Shown in pieces: positions 24,553 through 33,361 of a DNA stretch of 64,000 nucleotides. Source of the stretch: Granulosicoccus sp045106855 (GTDB lineage Bacteria > Pseudomonadota > Gammaproteobacteria > Granulosicoccales > Granulosicoccaceae); assembly GCA_045106855.1 (NCBI GenBank), contig JBGCFI010000024.1:62001-126000 (forward strand), read 5' to 3'. The notes beneath the pieces are model-generated. The model did not search any database, was not told where the DNA came from, and was given only the letters and a program-made list of their open reading frames with translations. The position numbers were made by a program, and so were the translations under genes. How positions within the stretch are numbered: position 1 is the stretch's first letter; every line of letters starts with the position of its first letter.

Positions 24553-25452
24553 TCAGCTACGTTTAAGTTTGGGATCAAGTGCATCACGTAAACCATCCCC
24601 CATAAGGTTTATAGCGAGAACATTGATGAGAATGGCAAGCCCCGGAAATGTCACAACCCACCAGGCACGTAATACGAACTCACGCGAGTCGGCCAGCATA
24701 GTCCCCCACTCTGGCGTCGGTGGCTGGGCACCAAGACCCAGAAACCCCAATGCCGCAGCATCCAGAATGGCCGTGGAAAATGACAATGCTGCCTGCACGA
24801 TGATGGGCGCCAGACAATTGGGCAGTACCGTGACGAACATCAATCGAGCCCGGCTCGCACCTACCACACGTGCCGAGGTAACGTAATCCTTGGGTAACTC
24901 CTGAAGCACTGCGGCACGCGTCAGTCGCACGTAATGTGGCTGAAGGACAATGGCAATGGCTATCATGGCATTGGTAAGCGATGGACCGAGGATGGCAACC
25001 ATCACCAATGCCAGCAACAGGCTTGGGAAGGCCAGCAGAATGTCCATCAGGCGCATGATAAGAGTATCTATCCACCCGCGGGCAAAACCTGCCAGCAGGC
25101 CAATCATGACGCCACTACCAGCAGCAATCACCACCACAATAATTCCGATAAAAAACGAGTAGCGTGCACCATGAATTAGACGCGACAGCAGATCTCTGCC
25201 AACCGCATCAGTGCCTAACACGAACTGGCTGGTTCCCCCTGCCTGCCACATGGGTGGTTGCAACAACGCCTCTCGATACTGCTGTGTCGGTGAATGCGGT
25301 GCAACAACGTCTGCCAGTATGGCAATGATGACGAATAAGGTGAACACCGCCAAGCCTGCCACGGCCCCACGATTCTCACTGAAATAGGTCCAGAACTCGA
25401 CAAATCGTCCCGCTCTTGCAGGAACGCTTAGCGTATTGTCGACTGGGTTCAT
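24553..25452 (-). CDS. dppC: Peptide ABC transporter permease (DppC/OppC type)
   Basis: 299 residues. The N-terminal cytoplasmic region and first membrane segment (VAGLAVFTLFVIIAILADVV) match the OppC N-terminal domain; later GTDAVGRDLLSRLIHGARYS is the family hallmark. The EAA loop lies around VTSARVVGASRARLMFVTVL, and the end is VLAINLMGDGLRDALDPKLK. Pairs with DppB. The start overlaps the dppB stop as ATGA. Confidence 0.93.
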   Translation of the reverse strand: MNPVDNTLSVPARAGRFVEFWTYFSENRGAVAGLAVFTLFVIIAILADVVAPHSPTQQYREALLQPPMWQAGGTSQFVLGTDAVGRDLLSRLIHGARYSFFIGIIVVVIAAGSGVMIGLLAGFARGWIDTLIMRLMDILLAFPSLLLALVMVAILGPSLTNAMIAIAIVLQPHYVRLTRAAVLQELPKDYVTSARVVGASRARLMFVTVLPNCLAPIIVQAALSFSTAILDAAALGFLGLGAQPPTPEWGTMLADSREFVLRAWWVVTFPGLAILINVLAINLMGDGLRDALDPKLKRS

Positions 25453-26456
25453 CGTTGCCGAATCTTCGGGTTAATCAGACCGTACAACACATCAACGATG
25501 AGATTAACCACCATCACGATGATAGCAATCATCAGTAGCCCTCCCTGTACCGCTGTGTAGTCACGACTGCTGATGCCTTCTACCATCCACTTGCCAATAC
25601 CCGGCCAGGAAAAAATGGTTTCAGTGAGAATAGCGCCTGCCAACAGCGTTCCTACCGACAATCCGATAACGGTTATCACGGGGATCAAGGCATTGCGTAG
25701 CGCGTGTAAACCATTAACGCGAAACGGACTCAAGCCTTTAGCTCTGGCAGTGCGAACATAGTCTTCACTAAGAACTTCAAGCATGGCAGAGCGCGTTTGC
25801 CGTGCTATGACCGCCAGCGGAATAGTCCCTAGCACTATTGTCGGCAGAATCAGATGCTCGACCGCTGATGCGAATGCACCGACCTGACCGCTTCTGAAAC
25901 TATCGATGAGCATGAAGCCGGTATCAGTCGGGAAAAAGAACATCAGAGAAATACGTCCGGACACCGGCGTCCAGCCCAACATGCCGGAGAACAGGATGAT
26001 CAACAGCAACGCCCACCAGAAGATAGGCATTGAATAGCCCACCAGGGCAGTCGACATAAGAGCCTGGTCTGGCCACTTGCCACGATTAACCGCCGCAATG
26101 ATTCCTGCTGGAACACCAATTACGATAGCGAAGACAATGGCACACAAAGACAATTCCAGGGTGGCGGGAAACAACGCGAAAAATTCATCCCATACCGGTT
26201 TTTTGGTCTTGAACGACATGCCCAGATCACCTTGCAAGATGCCGGACAGGTAGTCCCAATACTGGGATATCAACGGACGATCAAAACCAAACTGCAACAT
26301 GAGCTGAGCATAGCGCTCATCCGTCATGCCTCGCTCACCCGCCATCAGCAGGATAGGGTCGCCGGGCAACAGGCGAATGAACAGAAATGACACAATAGAT
26401 ACACCGATGAACGTCGGTATGAATGTGCCCAGCCTGCGAAGTATGAATCCCAGCAT
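25449..26456 (-). CDS. dppB: Peptide ABC transporter permease (DppB/OppB type)
   Basis: 335 residues, six membrane segments. Hallmarks: MLGFILRRLGTFIPTFIGVS at the N-terminus, FLFIRLLPGDPI, and the EAA loop VRTARAKGLSPFRVNGLHAL; it ends VLYGLINPKIRQR. The channel is formed with the next gene product. It begins 11 bp after the M24 peptidase stop, showing that the peptidase belongs to the operon. Confidence 0.93.
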   Translation of the reverse strand: MLGFILRRLGTFIPTFIGVSIVSFLFIRLLPGDPILLMAGERGMTDERYAQLMLQFGFDRPLISQYWDYLSGILQGDLGMSFKTKKPVWDEFFALFPATLELSLCAIVFAIVIGVPAGIIAAVNRGKWPDQALMSTALVGYSMPIFWWALLLIILFSGMLGWTPVSGRISLMFFFPTDTGFMLIDSFRSGQVGAFASAVEHLILPTIVLGTIPLAVIARQTRSAMLEVLSEDYVRTARAKGLSPFRVNGLHALRNALIPVITVIGLSVGTLLAGAILTETIFSWPGIGKWMVEGISSRDYTAVQGGLLMIAIIVMVVNLIVDVLYGLINPKIRQR

Positions 26457-26467
26457 ACTGTCCGCGC

Positions 26468-27562
26468 CTAGCCGATAATCGTCAGGGTCTTGTCAAAGCT
26501 TGTAAGCGATTCGCTTCCGGCATCAGTAATCAGAACATCATCCTCGATGCGAACCCCGAACTCAGACAACTCATAAAGCCCCGGCTCTATCGTAAATACT
26601 GTACCGCTTTGCAGTTTTTCATGATTGCCACGCATGATGTAGGGATCTTCATGAATGTCACGCCCAAGCCCATGCCCGGTCTTGTGGCGAATGCGAGACG
26701 CGTACGGCGAATTTTCCAACACGGCTGTTGTTGCCTCATCAACATCATGCGCAGTGGCGCCAGGTAGTGAGGCGGCATGACCTGCCATGTTCGCGGCCAG
26801 CACGGTGTTATAGATCTCGGCATGTTTATCATCGCAATGATTGACAAAAAATGTACGGGTAATGTCTGCACAGACCCCATCGGCTCGAGCACCAAAATCT
26901 ATCAGCAAAGCGTCTCCTGCCTGTATCTGATAGTCGGCACGACTATGCGCATGAGGCTGAGCTGAATTGGTATTGGCCGCAACGATAGGCGAAAATGCAA
27001 AATCCTGCGCACCGGAGGCAAACAGTTGCTGGACAAGAATGCTCTCTATGGCGCGTTCATTCATACCCGCTTTTACCTGATCAATTGTATTGGCAAGTGC
27101 TGTCTCGGAAATACGGATGGCTCTGCGTATTGCATTCAGCTCGTCTGCATTTTTACGCAATCGCAAACTGGCAATCGCCTTCTGGGCATCTTTTATCGCC
27201 AGCCCGGATTGACTCTTTCTGAACGCCTGATCGACAAATACCCGCATTACCTGTCCCTCAACGCCAAGTGTCGTTAAGGTATTGTTCTGCATGAGCGCAT
27301 CGAAGGCAGCCTGAAAGCCATCCTGATCACGCCAGTCATACACTTCGCCTTCAAAATTCACAGCAGAAAAAGAGTCAAGCTCCAGATTGGGAACGATAGC
27401 CGATGGCGCGCCAACAGTAGGAATGACAACGACCAACGGGCGTTCATTCTGATGAAATTCCTGGCCGAACAGGCGCGAAAAATTGGCTCCTGGCACCAAG
27501 GCGATAGCATCAAGCCCCTCGCTTGCGGCAATAGCACGCAAGCCTTCATATCGATCAGTCAT
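26468..27562 (-). CDS. M24-family metallopeptidase (Xaa-Pro peptidase-like)
   Basis: 364 residues: an N-terminal creatinase-like domain (about 1-130) and a C-terminal pita-bread domain. Metal ligands can be traced: Asp in LLIDFGARADG and DITRTFF, His in RHKTGHGLG, Glu in FTIEPGLY and in GVRIEDDVL. The absence of a signal peptide places it in the cytoplasm. It sits between the binding-protein gene and the permeases of a peptide importer, so it probably cleaves imported peptides or amide compounds (for example Xaa-Pro dipeptides). Exact specificity (prolidase, aminopeptidase P or creatinase-like) cannot be told. Confidence 0.88.
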   Translation of the reverse strand: MTDRYEGLRAIAASEGLDAIALVPGANFSRLFGQEFHQNERPLVVVIPTVGAPSAIVPNLELDSFSAVNFEGEVYDWRDQDGFQAAFDALMQNNTLTTLGVEGQVMRVFVDQAFRKSQSGLAIKDAQKAIASLRLRKNADELNAIRRAIRISETALANTIDQVKAGMNERAIESILVQQLFASGAQDFAFSPIVAANTNSAQPHAHSRADYQIQAGDALLIDFGARADGVCADITRTFFVNHCDDKHAEIYNTVLAANMAGHAASLPGATAHDVDEATTAVLENSPYASRIRHKTGHGLGRDIHEDPYIMRGNHEKLQSGTVFTIEPGLYELSEFGVRIEDDVLITDAGSESLTSFDKTLTIIG

Positions 27563-27582
27563 GGTTTACTTTCCTTTAAATG

Positions 27583-27610
27583 AAAAACGGCCGCATGGGC
27601 GGCCGTTTTT
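27583..27610. terminator. Terminator/attenuator between the peptide-binding-protein and peptidase genes
   Basis: Perfect 12-bp arms aaaaacggccgc (27583-27594) and gcggccgttttt (27599-27610) with a 4-nt loop. The run of As before the stem gives a T-tract on the minus transcript. It begins 24 bp after the DppA-type stop, so part of the transcripts should end here and only read-through would express the peptidase and membrane genes. Confidence 0.85.
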
Positions 27611-27634
27611 AAAACTACTAACCCGCAGTGTGCA

Positions 27635-29233
27635 CTACTTTGCCAGCGATACGCCGTAAAAAATATGTCCACCGAAAGGATCGATTTTAAAATCCTGGAC
27701 CTCTTTGCGAACCGTTTTATAAACAACGGAGTGGGCAATAGTTGCCCAGGGCGCCTGTTCTTTGAAAATTAACTGGGCTTGCTCGTATAAGCGGGTTCTT
27801 TCAGCTTGATCCGAGACGACTTTAGCCTGCTGTATGAGATCATCAAATGGCTTGTGACACCACTGAGCGCGATTGGCATTTCCGACAGCATCACAGCCAA
27901 GTAATACCGCAAGAAAATTATCCGGATCTCCGTTGTCACCTGTCCAACCCAACAACACCGCACCGGGGCGGTCAAGTTCTCTGGAGAGTTTCAGGTACTC
28001 ACCCCAGTCGTAACTGACAATTTCCACTTCGACACCCACATTGGCGAAATCTTCCTGCATGACTTCAGCCATTCGGCGTGCATTAGGGTTGTATGGACGT
28101 ACTACAGGCATGGCCCATATCTGCATCTTCAGGTTTTCAACACCTTCGGCAGCCAGTATTTGCCTGGCCATTTCAGGATCGTACGGATCGTCAACCGTTG
28201 ATTCGTTGTACGACCAGATAGTTGGTGGGATAGGATTTTTGGCAGCTTTTCCGGAGCCCTGAAAAACGGCATCAAGAATTGCCTGCTTGTTGATCGCCAT
28301 GTTTAGTGCTTTGCGAACATTGACGTTGTCGTACGGTGCGACGGTGGTGTTGTAGGCCAGGTAGCCGACATTCAGACCTTCCTGCTCCAGAACCGTAAGA
28401 TCGGCATCGCCTTGCATAGATGCAACATCGGCGGGGTTAGGATAACCAAGTACATGACATTCACCGGCTTTGAGCTTCTGATAGCCCACCGAGTTGTCGG
28501 GGGTTATCGCAAAAATCAGGTTATCGACATCTGCCTTGCCAGCCCAGTAGTCTTCGTGCGCCTGGAAGCGAATAACGGCATCTTTCTGATAGCCAACAAA
28601 TTTAAACGGGCCTGTTCCGACAGGTTCCTGATTAAGTTTCTCCGGCGTGCCAGCTTCCAGCAGCGCTGCTGCATACTCTGCAGATACGATGGAGGCAAAA
28701 TCCATCCCCAGATTGGCAATCATTGGAGCTTCAGGGCGTGTCAGATTGAACTTGACGGTCAGATCGTCAAGTGCCTCGACTGAACCAATGAGATCGGGCA
28801 TGGACATTCCATTGAAGTATTCCCATGTTCCACCGGACACCTGGTTGTAAGGATTTTCGGTCAGACGCTGGCGCTCGAAAGAGAAAACGACATCTTCGGC
28901 AGTCAGGTCGCGCGTGGGCGTGAAATAGGGTGTGGAATGGAATTTGACACCCGCACGCAGTTTGAATGTGTATTCGAGCCCATCGTCAGAAATTTCGTAA
29001 CTCTCAGCCAGGGCTGGAGCGATGACCGTGGTTCCACGCTCGAATTCCACCAGCTTGTTGTATATCTGACGCGAAGAAGCGTCGAAGGTGGTCCCCGCAG
29101 TATACAAAGCTGGATCGAAACCCTCTGGCGAGCCTTCTGAACAATACACAAGCGTGTCCTGTCCGTAGGCTGCAGAATTCAGCACCAGCCCCGCAAGGGC
29201 CAGACTAATTCCGACTAATTTCTTCATTACCAT
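27635..29233 (-). CDS. dppA: Periplasmic peptide-binding protein (DppA type)
   Basis: 532 residues, standard for the family. A Sec signal peptide ends near NSAAYGQ; the mature part begins DTLVYCSEGSPEGFDPALYT, a typical DppA opening, and continues with VKFHSTPYFTPTRDLTAEDV, the family signature region. It binds di- or tripeptides, or related ligands such as murein peptides or haem, in the periplasm for DppBCDF. First gene of the operon; ATG at 29233 or 29227, both after a ggagg-rich leader. Ligand unknown. Confidence 0.93.
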   Translation of the reverse strand: MVMKKLVGISLALAGLVLNSAAYGQDTLVYCSEGSPEGFDPALYTAGTTFDASSRQIYNKLVEFERGTTVIAPALAESYEISDDGLEYTFKLRAGVKFHSTPYFTPTRDLTAEDVVFSFERQRLTENPYNQVSGGTWEYFNGMSMPDLIGSVEALDDLTVKFNLTRPEAPMIANLGMDFASIVSAEYAAALLEAGTPEKLNQEPVGTGPFKFVGYQKDAVIRFQAHEDYWAGKADVDNLIFAITPDNSVGYQKLKAGECHVLGYPNPADVASMQGDADLTVLEQEGLNVGYLAYNTTVAPYDNVNVRKALNMAINKQAILDAVFQGSGKAAKNPIPPTIWSYNESTVDDPYDPEMARQILAAEGVENLKMQIWAMPVVRPYNPNARRMAEVMQEDFANVGVEVEIVSYDWGEYLKLSRELDRPGAVLLGWTGDNGDPDNFLAVLLGCDAVGNANRAQWCHKPFDDLIQQAKVVSDQAERTRLYEQAQLIFKEQAPWATIAHSVVYKTVRKEVQDFKIDPFGGHIFYGVSLAK

Positions 29234-29469
29234 CCGTCTCCAACCTCCTATTAATTTCCAATACCCCCACCACGAGCCGCAACAGGCTTACAATATGGTC
29301 ATGATCCTCACCAGTGTACCGCAGAACTTGTTGAAGTCCAGCTTGCTGCTTGTCGGCACTGACGATGCAGATAGAAGTGTCGAGCTTCGGGCAATTTCCC
29401 TGTTACCCTGCGCCAGGTTGTTATGATGCATCTAGTCCACTGGAACCTCAACTTGGGCATGTCCATTCC

Positions 29470-30171
29470 ATGAATAACGCCGATACCACACCCGAAAATC
29501 TGTTAAGTCATGTTGAACTCTTCAGCCACCTTACCGCTGAACAACTGCAACAACTGGCAGCACAAACCCGAGAGCTGAGCTTTCGCAAACACGCCATCAT
29601 GATGAATGAAGGTGATCCTGGCGAATCCATGTTTGTTATCAAGAGTGGGTCTGTCAAGGTCTTCCTCAGTGATGAGGATGGGCGCGAACTCGTTCTCTAC
29701 GAACAAGGCACAGGAGCGGTTATCGGGGACATCGCGCTACTGGACAACGAACCTCGCTCCGCATCCGTCATGACACTGGAACCGGTCGTTGCGCTGATGA
29801 TCGGAAAACAGACATTTCTGGATTGCCTGCGCCAGAGCCCGGAAACCGCTATCAACATTATCCGCTCGCTAACCACCCGACTGCGCGACGCCACTGAGGG
29901 CAGCCGCCGCCTGGCTCTGGACAATGTCTATCGTCGGCTGGTTGACAAACTCCATGAGCTGGCAGGTGTCGACCCACAAGTTGGCGTCGATGGCAATTCT
30001 CTGGCAACGCCTAATCTACCTAAAAAATACTCGCATCAGGAATTAGGCAACATGATTGGCGCATCCCGAGAGATGGTAGGCAAAATCATGGCAGAGCTTG
30101 TGAAGGGCGAATACGTTGTTGTGCGCGATGGTCGATTGCATCTACTAAAAAAACTGCCGCGTAACTGGTAG
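29470..30171 (+). CDS. Crp/Fnr-family transcriptional regulator
   Basis: 233 residues from the ATG at 29470; the longer reading frame adds 40 residues without a domain. N-terminal cyclic-nucleotide-binding fold (FRKHAIMMNEGDPGESMFVI, later GAVIGDIALLDNEPRSASV), a long dimerisation helix, and a C-terminal winged helix-turn-helix (YSHQELGNMIGASREMVGKI). The R-S-A-S pattern in the phosphate-binding cassette resembles that of cAMP-binding members, so a cyclic nucleotide effector is possible. It has no FNR-type Cys cluster. The ribosome site is weak. Divergent from dppA, so it may regulate that operon (inference). Confidence 0.87.
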   Translation: MNNADTTPENLLSHVELFSHLTAEQLQQLAAQTRELSFRKHAIMMNEGDPGESMFVIKSGSVKVFLSDEDGRELVLYEQGTGAVIGDIALLDNEPRSASVMTLEPVVALMIGKQTFLDCLRQSPETAINIIRSLTTRLRDATEGSRRLALDNVYRRLVDKLHELAGVDPQVGVDGNSLATPNLPKKYSHQELGNMIGASREMVGKIMAELVKGEYVVVRDGRLHLLKKLPRNW

Positions 30172-30222
30172 CAAGGCACGACGCTTGCGGTCGGTTTTCT
30201 ATCCACCGCTTTCTGGGCAATG

Positions 30223-31434
30223 CTAATCAGTACCCTTTGCTGAGTCGGAGGAGCCATTCTGGGCCGCTCCTGAATCATCATTTTTATTGTTAGTGCGGGA
30301 GGCTTGCATATCAGCGGCTTCATGATACTTGCCATGGCGCTGGTGCGGTAGCACGATGGGTTCGCCCTCAGGCCGAAACGCCGTCGTCGGTAACCATTTT
30401 TGAAATTCATCGCCGTACAGCTCCCATAGCGTTACAAACAAGGCGGCGATGATGGGACCAATTACGAATCCCATAAAACCAAACATCAGCAAGCCTCCCA
30501 GTGTACTGAAGAAAATCAGGAGCTCGTGCAACTGGGTATCGTTACCGACAAGCTTTGGCCGAAGAACGTTATCGACCGTCCCGACCACAACTGCACAGAA
30601 CAAAGCTAACAAAACTGCCGTGACATATTCACCACCGACTACCAGATAGATGACAGCTGGCACCCAGACCAGAGCGGTACCCACCCCTGGCACGACCGAC
30701 AGCACCATCATGGCAACAGCCCAGAAAACTGCGCTGGGAATACCGGCAAAAAACAAGGCTGCTCCGGCAAGCGCACCTTGCAGAACACCGATCACAGCGG
30801 TGCCCTTGAGTGTTGCCTTGGTTACCGAGGTAAAACGGCGTAACAGTTTGGTTTCGTCCTCATCATTGAGTGGCAGGTAATACAGGACGTAAAACAGCAG
30901 GCGATCACCATCAATAAGAAAAAAGAACAAGGTGTAAAGCACAATAAGGACACTGAATAGCGCACTAACGGTTCCCAGCGTGGCACTTTGAACAGCCTCG
31001 ACAATCAAGCCGCTGGCAAGCCCCGCTACATCACCTAACCTTTCAAGCGCCTGCTCGCGAAAGGGCTCGATGTAACTGTAGAAGGGCAGATTTTCCAGAG
31101 TCTGGGTGATCAATCCCGGGGTGGCAAGTTGTTGTCTGATCCAGGGGGTTGCGCTCTGGGCAATGTCTACAGCCTGAGATGTCACGACAGCCAATAGAGC
31201 GGCAAGAGGTACAACCACAAAGAACAACACGATAATGATGGTTAGTGCAGAAGCCAGAACACGACGCTCACCCACCCGATGCAATACACCCCTGTACAAT
31301 GGGTGAAACAGCGCAGCAAACAATGCCGCGATGAAGATAGCCTGCAAAAATGGCTGTATAAGGCTAAGAAAGAGCAGCGAGATGAGTGCCAGTATGAAAA
31401 CCAGCACGCAGCGGTTCACCAGTCGTTGTTGCAT
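30223..31434 (-). CDS. AI-2E/PerM-family membrane protein
   Basis: 403 residues with about eight hydrophobic segments (first LVFILALISLLFLSLIQPFL). Family features: VLIVLYTLFFFLIDGDRL, GVLQGALAGAALFFAGIPSA, VPGVGTALVWVPAVIYLVVG and LGGLLMFGFMGFVIGPIIAA. Members export small molecules (TqsA, AI-2) or act as Na+/H+ antiporters; the substrate cannot be read. A hydrophilic C-terminal tail of about 50 residues is charged and probably cytoplasmic. Convergent with the Crp/Fnr gene. Confidence 0.88.
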   Translation of the reverse strand: MQQRLVNRCVLVFILALISLLFLSLIQPFLQAIFIAALFAALFHPLYRGVLHRVGERRVLASALTIIIVLFFVVVPLAALLAVVTSQAVDIAQSATPWIRQQLATPGLITQTLENLPFYSYIEPFREQALERLGDVAGLASGLIVEAVQSATLGTVSALFSVLIVLYTLFFFLIDGDRLLFYVLYYLPLNDEDETKLLRRFTSVTKATLKGTAVIGVLQGALAGAALFFAGIPSAVFWAVAMMVLSVVPGVGTALVWVPAVIYLVVGGEYVTAVLLALFCAVVVGTVDNVLRPKLVGNDTQLHELLIFFSTLGGLLMFGFMGFVIGPIIAALFVTLWELYGDEFQKWLPTTAFRPEGEPIVLPHQRHGKYHEAADMQASRTNNKNDDSGAAQNGSSDSAKGTD

Positions 31435-31438
31435 TGTG

Positions 31439-31666
31439 CTAGTCCTGCATCTGCGTAGAGAAGATCATTCGCCCCGAATTGACTGGGTGTAATACGTCAA
31501 GCATGCCATATAAAGGCACATGGAATCCATGTACGGACGTCTCCGGTGCAAAAGACAACAAGCAATAAACACTATTGTCAGTAAGCGGCATAACTTTGGA
31601 AAAAACAGGCTCATGTGACAACCGGAATAAAACAACACTCTGGCCTGACCTGCATACGGCTATCAC
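31439..31666 (-). CDS. Possible small protein upstream of the AI-2E-family gene
   Basis: 75 codons from a GTG at 31666; the stop lies 4 bp before the start of the AI-2E-family gene, as expected of a co-translated small gene. The sequence (SVVLFRLSHEPVFSKVMPLT, ending NSGRMIFSTQMQD) contains no membrane segment and resembles no family I know. The ribosome site is weak, and the frame could be chance, but it would otherwise be a 287-bp gap between the lactonase gene and the AI-2E gene. No other feature is seen there. Confidence 0.3.
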   Translation of the reverse strand: MIAVCRSGQSVVLFRLSHEPVFSKVMPLTDNSVYCLLSFAPETSVHGFHVPLYGMLDVLHPVNSGRMIFSTQMQD

Positions 31667-31721
31667 GGTATCTGCTGCTAGCCCTTACCAGCACGTCAAC
31701 TCAAAAACGGGCCCCAGCTCA

Positions 31722-32645
31722 CTACCCTGGTGAACATCCATTGACGGTAAGATAAACCGCATATAATGAGGTGGTACCGCAGATGAACAGTCGATTTCGC
31801 TTGGCCCCTCCAAAAGTGACGTTGCTGACTATTTCCGGAATTCGAATTTTTCCAATCAACTGACCATCGACGCTGTAACAATGTACGCCATCTTCCGCGC
31901 TGGTCCAGATTCGCCCCTGCGTATCGCACCTAAAACCGTCAAACAGACCAGCAGTGCATTCCGCAAACACGCGGCCCTCGCTTAGTGACTGACCATCGGC
32001 AGATACCGAAAACGAGCGAATGTGCTTCGGGCCATCGGCTTGATGAGTAGCTCCCGTGTCGGCAATGTACAAAATAGACTCATCCGGAGAAAACGCCAGA
32101 CCGTTGGGTTTGTAGAAATCGTCGGCGACGACATCAAGTGTGCCCTCCGGATCTATTCGATATACCAGGCACGGAAGCTCCGGATTGGCTCTGTCGCCTT
32201 CATAATCGGTGAGGATGCCGTAACTGGGATCGGTAAACCAGATAGACCCATCGGATTTCACGACCACATCGTTGGGCGAATTCAACCGTTTACCCTGCCA
32301 GCTGTCTGCCAGCACCGTTATCGTTCCGTCGTATTCGGTACGCGTTACCCGCCTGCCCAGATGCTCACAGCTAATCAGCCTCCCACTAAAATCCACGGTG
32401 TTGCCATTACTGTTATTGCTCGGGCTTCGAAAGGTACTCACACTGCCATTGGTCTCGTCCCAACGCATCATCCGGTTGTTAGGAATATCAGACCACAGAA
32501 GATAACGCCCGGCAGCGAACCAGGCTGGCCCTTCGGACCAACGTGCCCCACTCCATAAGCGCTCAACTCGCGCATGTCCGACGAAACACTCGTTAAATGA
32601 GGAATGCAGAGTCTCAAACCCGCATCCTTCCAGTTCTCCGTACAT
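31722..32645 (-). CDS. SMP-30/gluconolactonase-family protein
   Basis: 307 residues, six-bladed beta-propeller. Motifs: LWSGARWSEGPAWFAAG (metal-binding Glu), LLWSDIPNNRMMRWDE, GKRLNSPNDVVVKSDGSIWF (metal-binding Asn), YKPNGLAFSPDESILYIADT (metal-binding Asp in the family). Members hydrolyse glucono-1,5-lactone and other aldonolactones. Absence of a signal peptide means a cytoplasmic location. Divergent from the gluconokinase gene (123 bp between starts), so lactone hydrolysis would feed gluconate phosphorylation. Confidence 0.88.
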   Translation of the reverse strand: MYGELEGCGFETLHSSFNECFVGHARVERLWSGARWSEGPAWFAAGRYLLWSDIPNNRMMRWDETNGSVSTFRSPSNNSNGNTVDFSGRLISCEHLGRRVTRTEYDGTITVLADSWQGKRLNSPNDVVVKSDGSIWFTDPSYGILTDYEGDRANPELPCLVYRIDPEGTLDVVADDFYKPNGLAFSPDESILYIADTGATHQADGPKHIRSFSVSADGQSLSEGRVFAECTAGLFDGFRCDTQGRIWTSAEDGVHCYSVDGQLIGKIRIPEIVSNVTFGGAKRNRLFICGTTSLYAVYLTVNGCSPG

Positions 32646-32768
32646 AGCAGCCCCAATGTTGCCGTGTTGATAGGGTTAACGTTATCATCAAGTCTTGATG
32701 CTTGCGCGATGAAAATCTCAGGATGCCAGCCTCCCTCCAGGTAAAACACGTATGGATACCCCCCGCCG

Positions 32769-33347
32769 TTGAGTGATAACGAAAAAAACACCGAAGCTAC
32801 CGTTCAAACCCCGCCGCTAATCATTGTTGTCATGGGCGTGAGCGGCTGTGGCAAGTCGACAGTTGCCGAAAATATCGCAAGCGGACTTGAAAATCGCGGG
32901 TATTCAGTCCATTTCAGGGATGGGGATGATCTACACCCAGAGGCTAACATCAAAAAAATGGCGGCCGGCACACCCTTGACCGATGAAGACAGACAACCCT
33001 GGCTTGAGCAAGTTGGCCTTTATGCGCGCGAAAAAGCGGAGCAACAAGGCTTGTGTGTCATTGCATGCTCAGCATTAAAACTAAAATACCGAAATACACT
33101 CAGTACCGCTGGTCGTGTAGTTTATGTGTTTCTTCAAGGTAGTCGCGACCTGATTGCTTCGCGTATGCATGAACGCACAGGACACTTCATGCCTGAATCC
33201 TTGCTCGATAGCCAGTTTGCTGCTCTTGAAGATCCCAGTGACGAACAGAACGTTCTCACCGTCAGCATTGATGCTACCCCTGAGGCAGTGGCCGCAAACG
33301 CTATCCACCTGTTAGAACAAAGCCAGTATCTACACACAGACAAATAA
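32769..33347 (+). CDS. gntK: Gluconokinase GntK
   Basis: 192 residues. P-loop kinase with VMGVSGCGKST, then HFRDGDDLHPEANIKKMAAG (D-G-D-x-x-H-P substrate loop), GTPLTDEDRQPWL and CSALKLKYR. Phosphorylates gluconate to 6-phosphogluconate in the cytoplasm. The frame opens with a TTG at 32769, the first possible start after an in-frame stop at 32742; no in-frame ATG precedes the P-loop. The next gene follows after 14 bp, so gntK, the dehydrogenase and gnd form one operon. Confidence 0.92.
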   Translation: MSDNEKNTEATVQTPPLIIVVMGVSGCGKSTVAENIASGLENRGYSVHFRDGDDLHPEANIKKMAAGTPLTDEDRQPWLEQVGLYAREKAEQQGLCVIACSALKLKYRNTLSTAGRVVYVFLQGSRDLIASRMHERTGHFMPESLLDSQFAALEDPSDEQNVLTVSIDATPEAVAANAIHLLEQSQYLHTDK

Positions 33348-33361
33348 TTGAGATAGCTATC

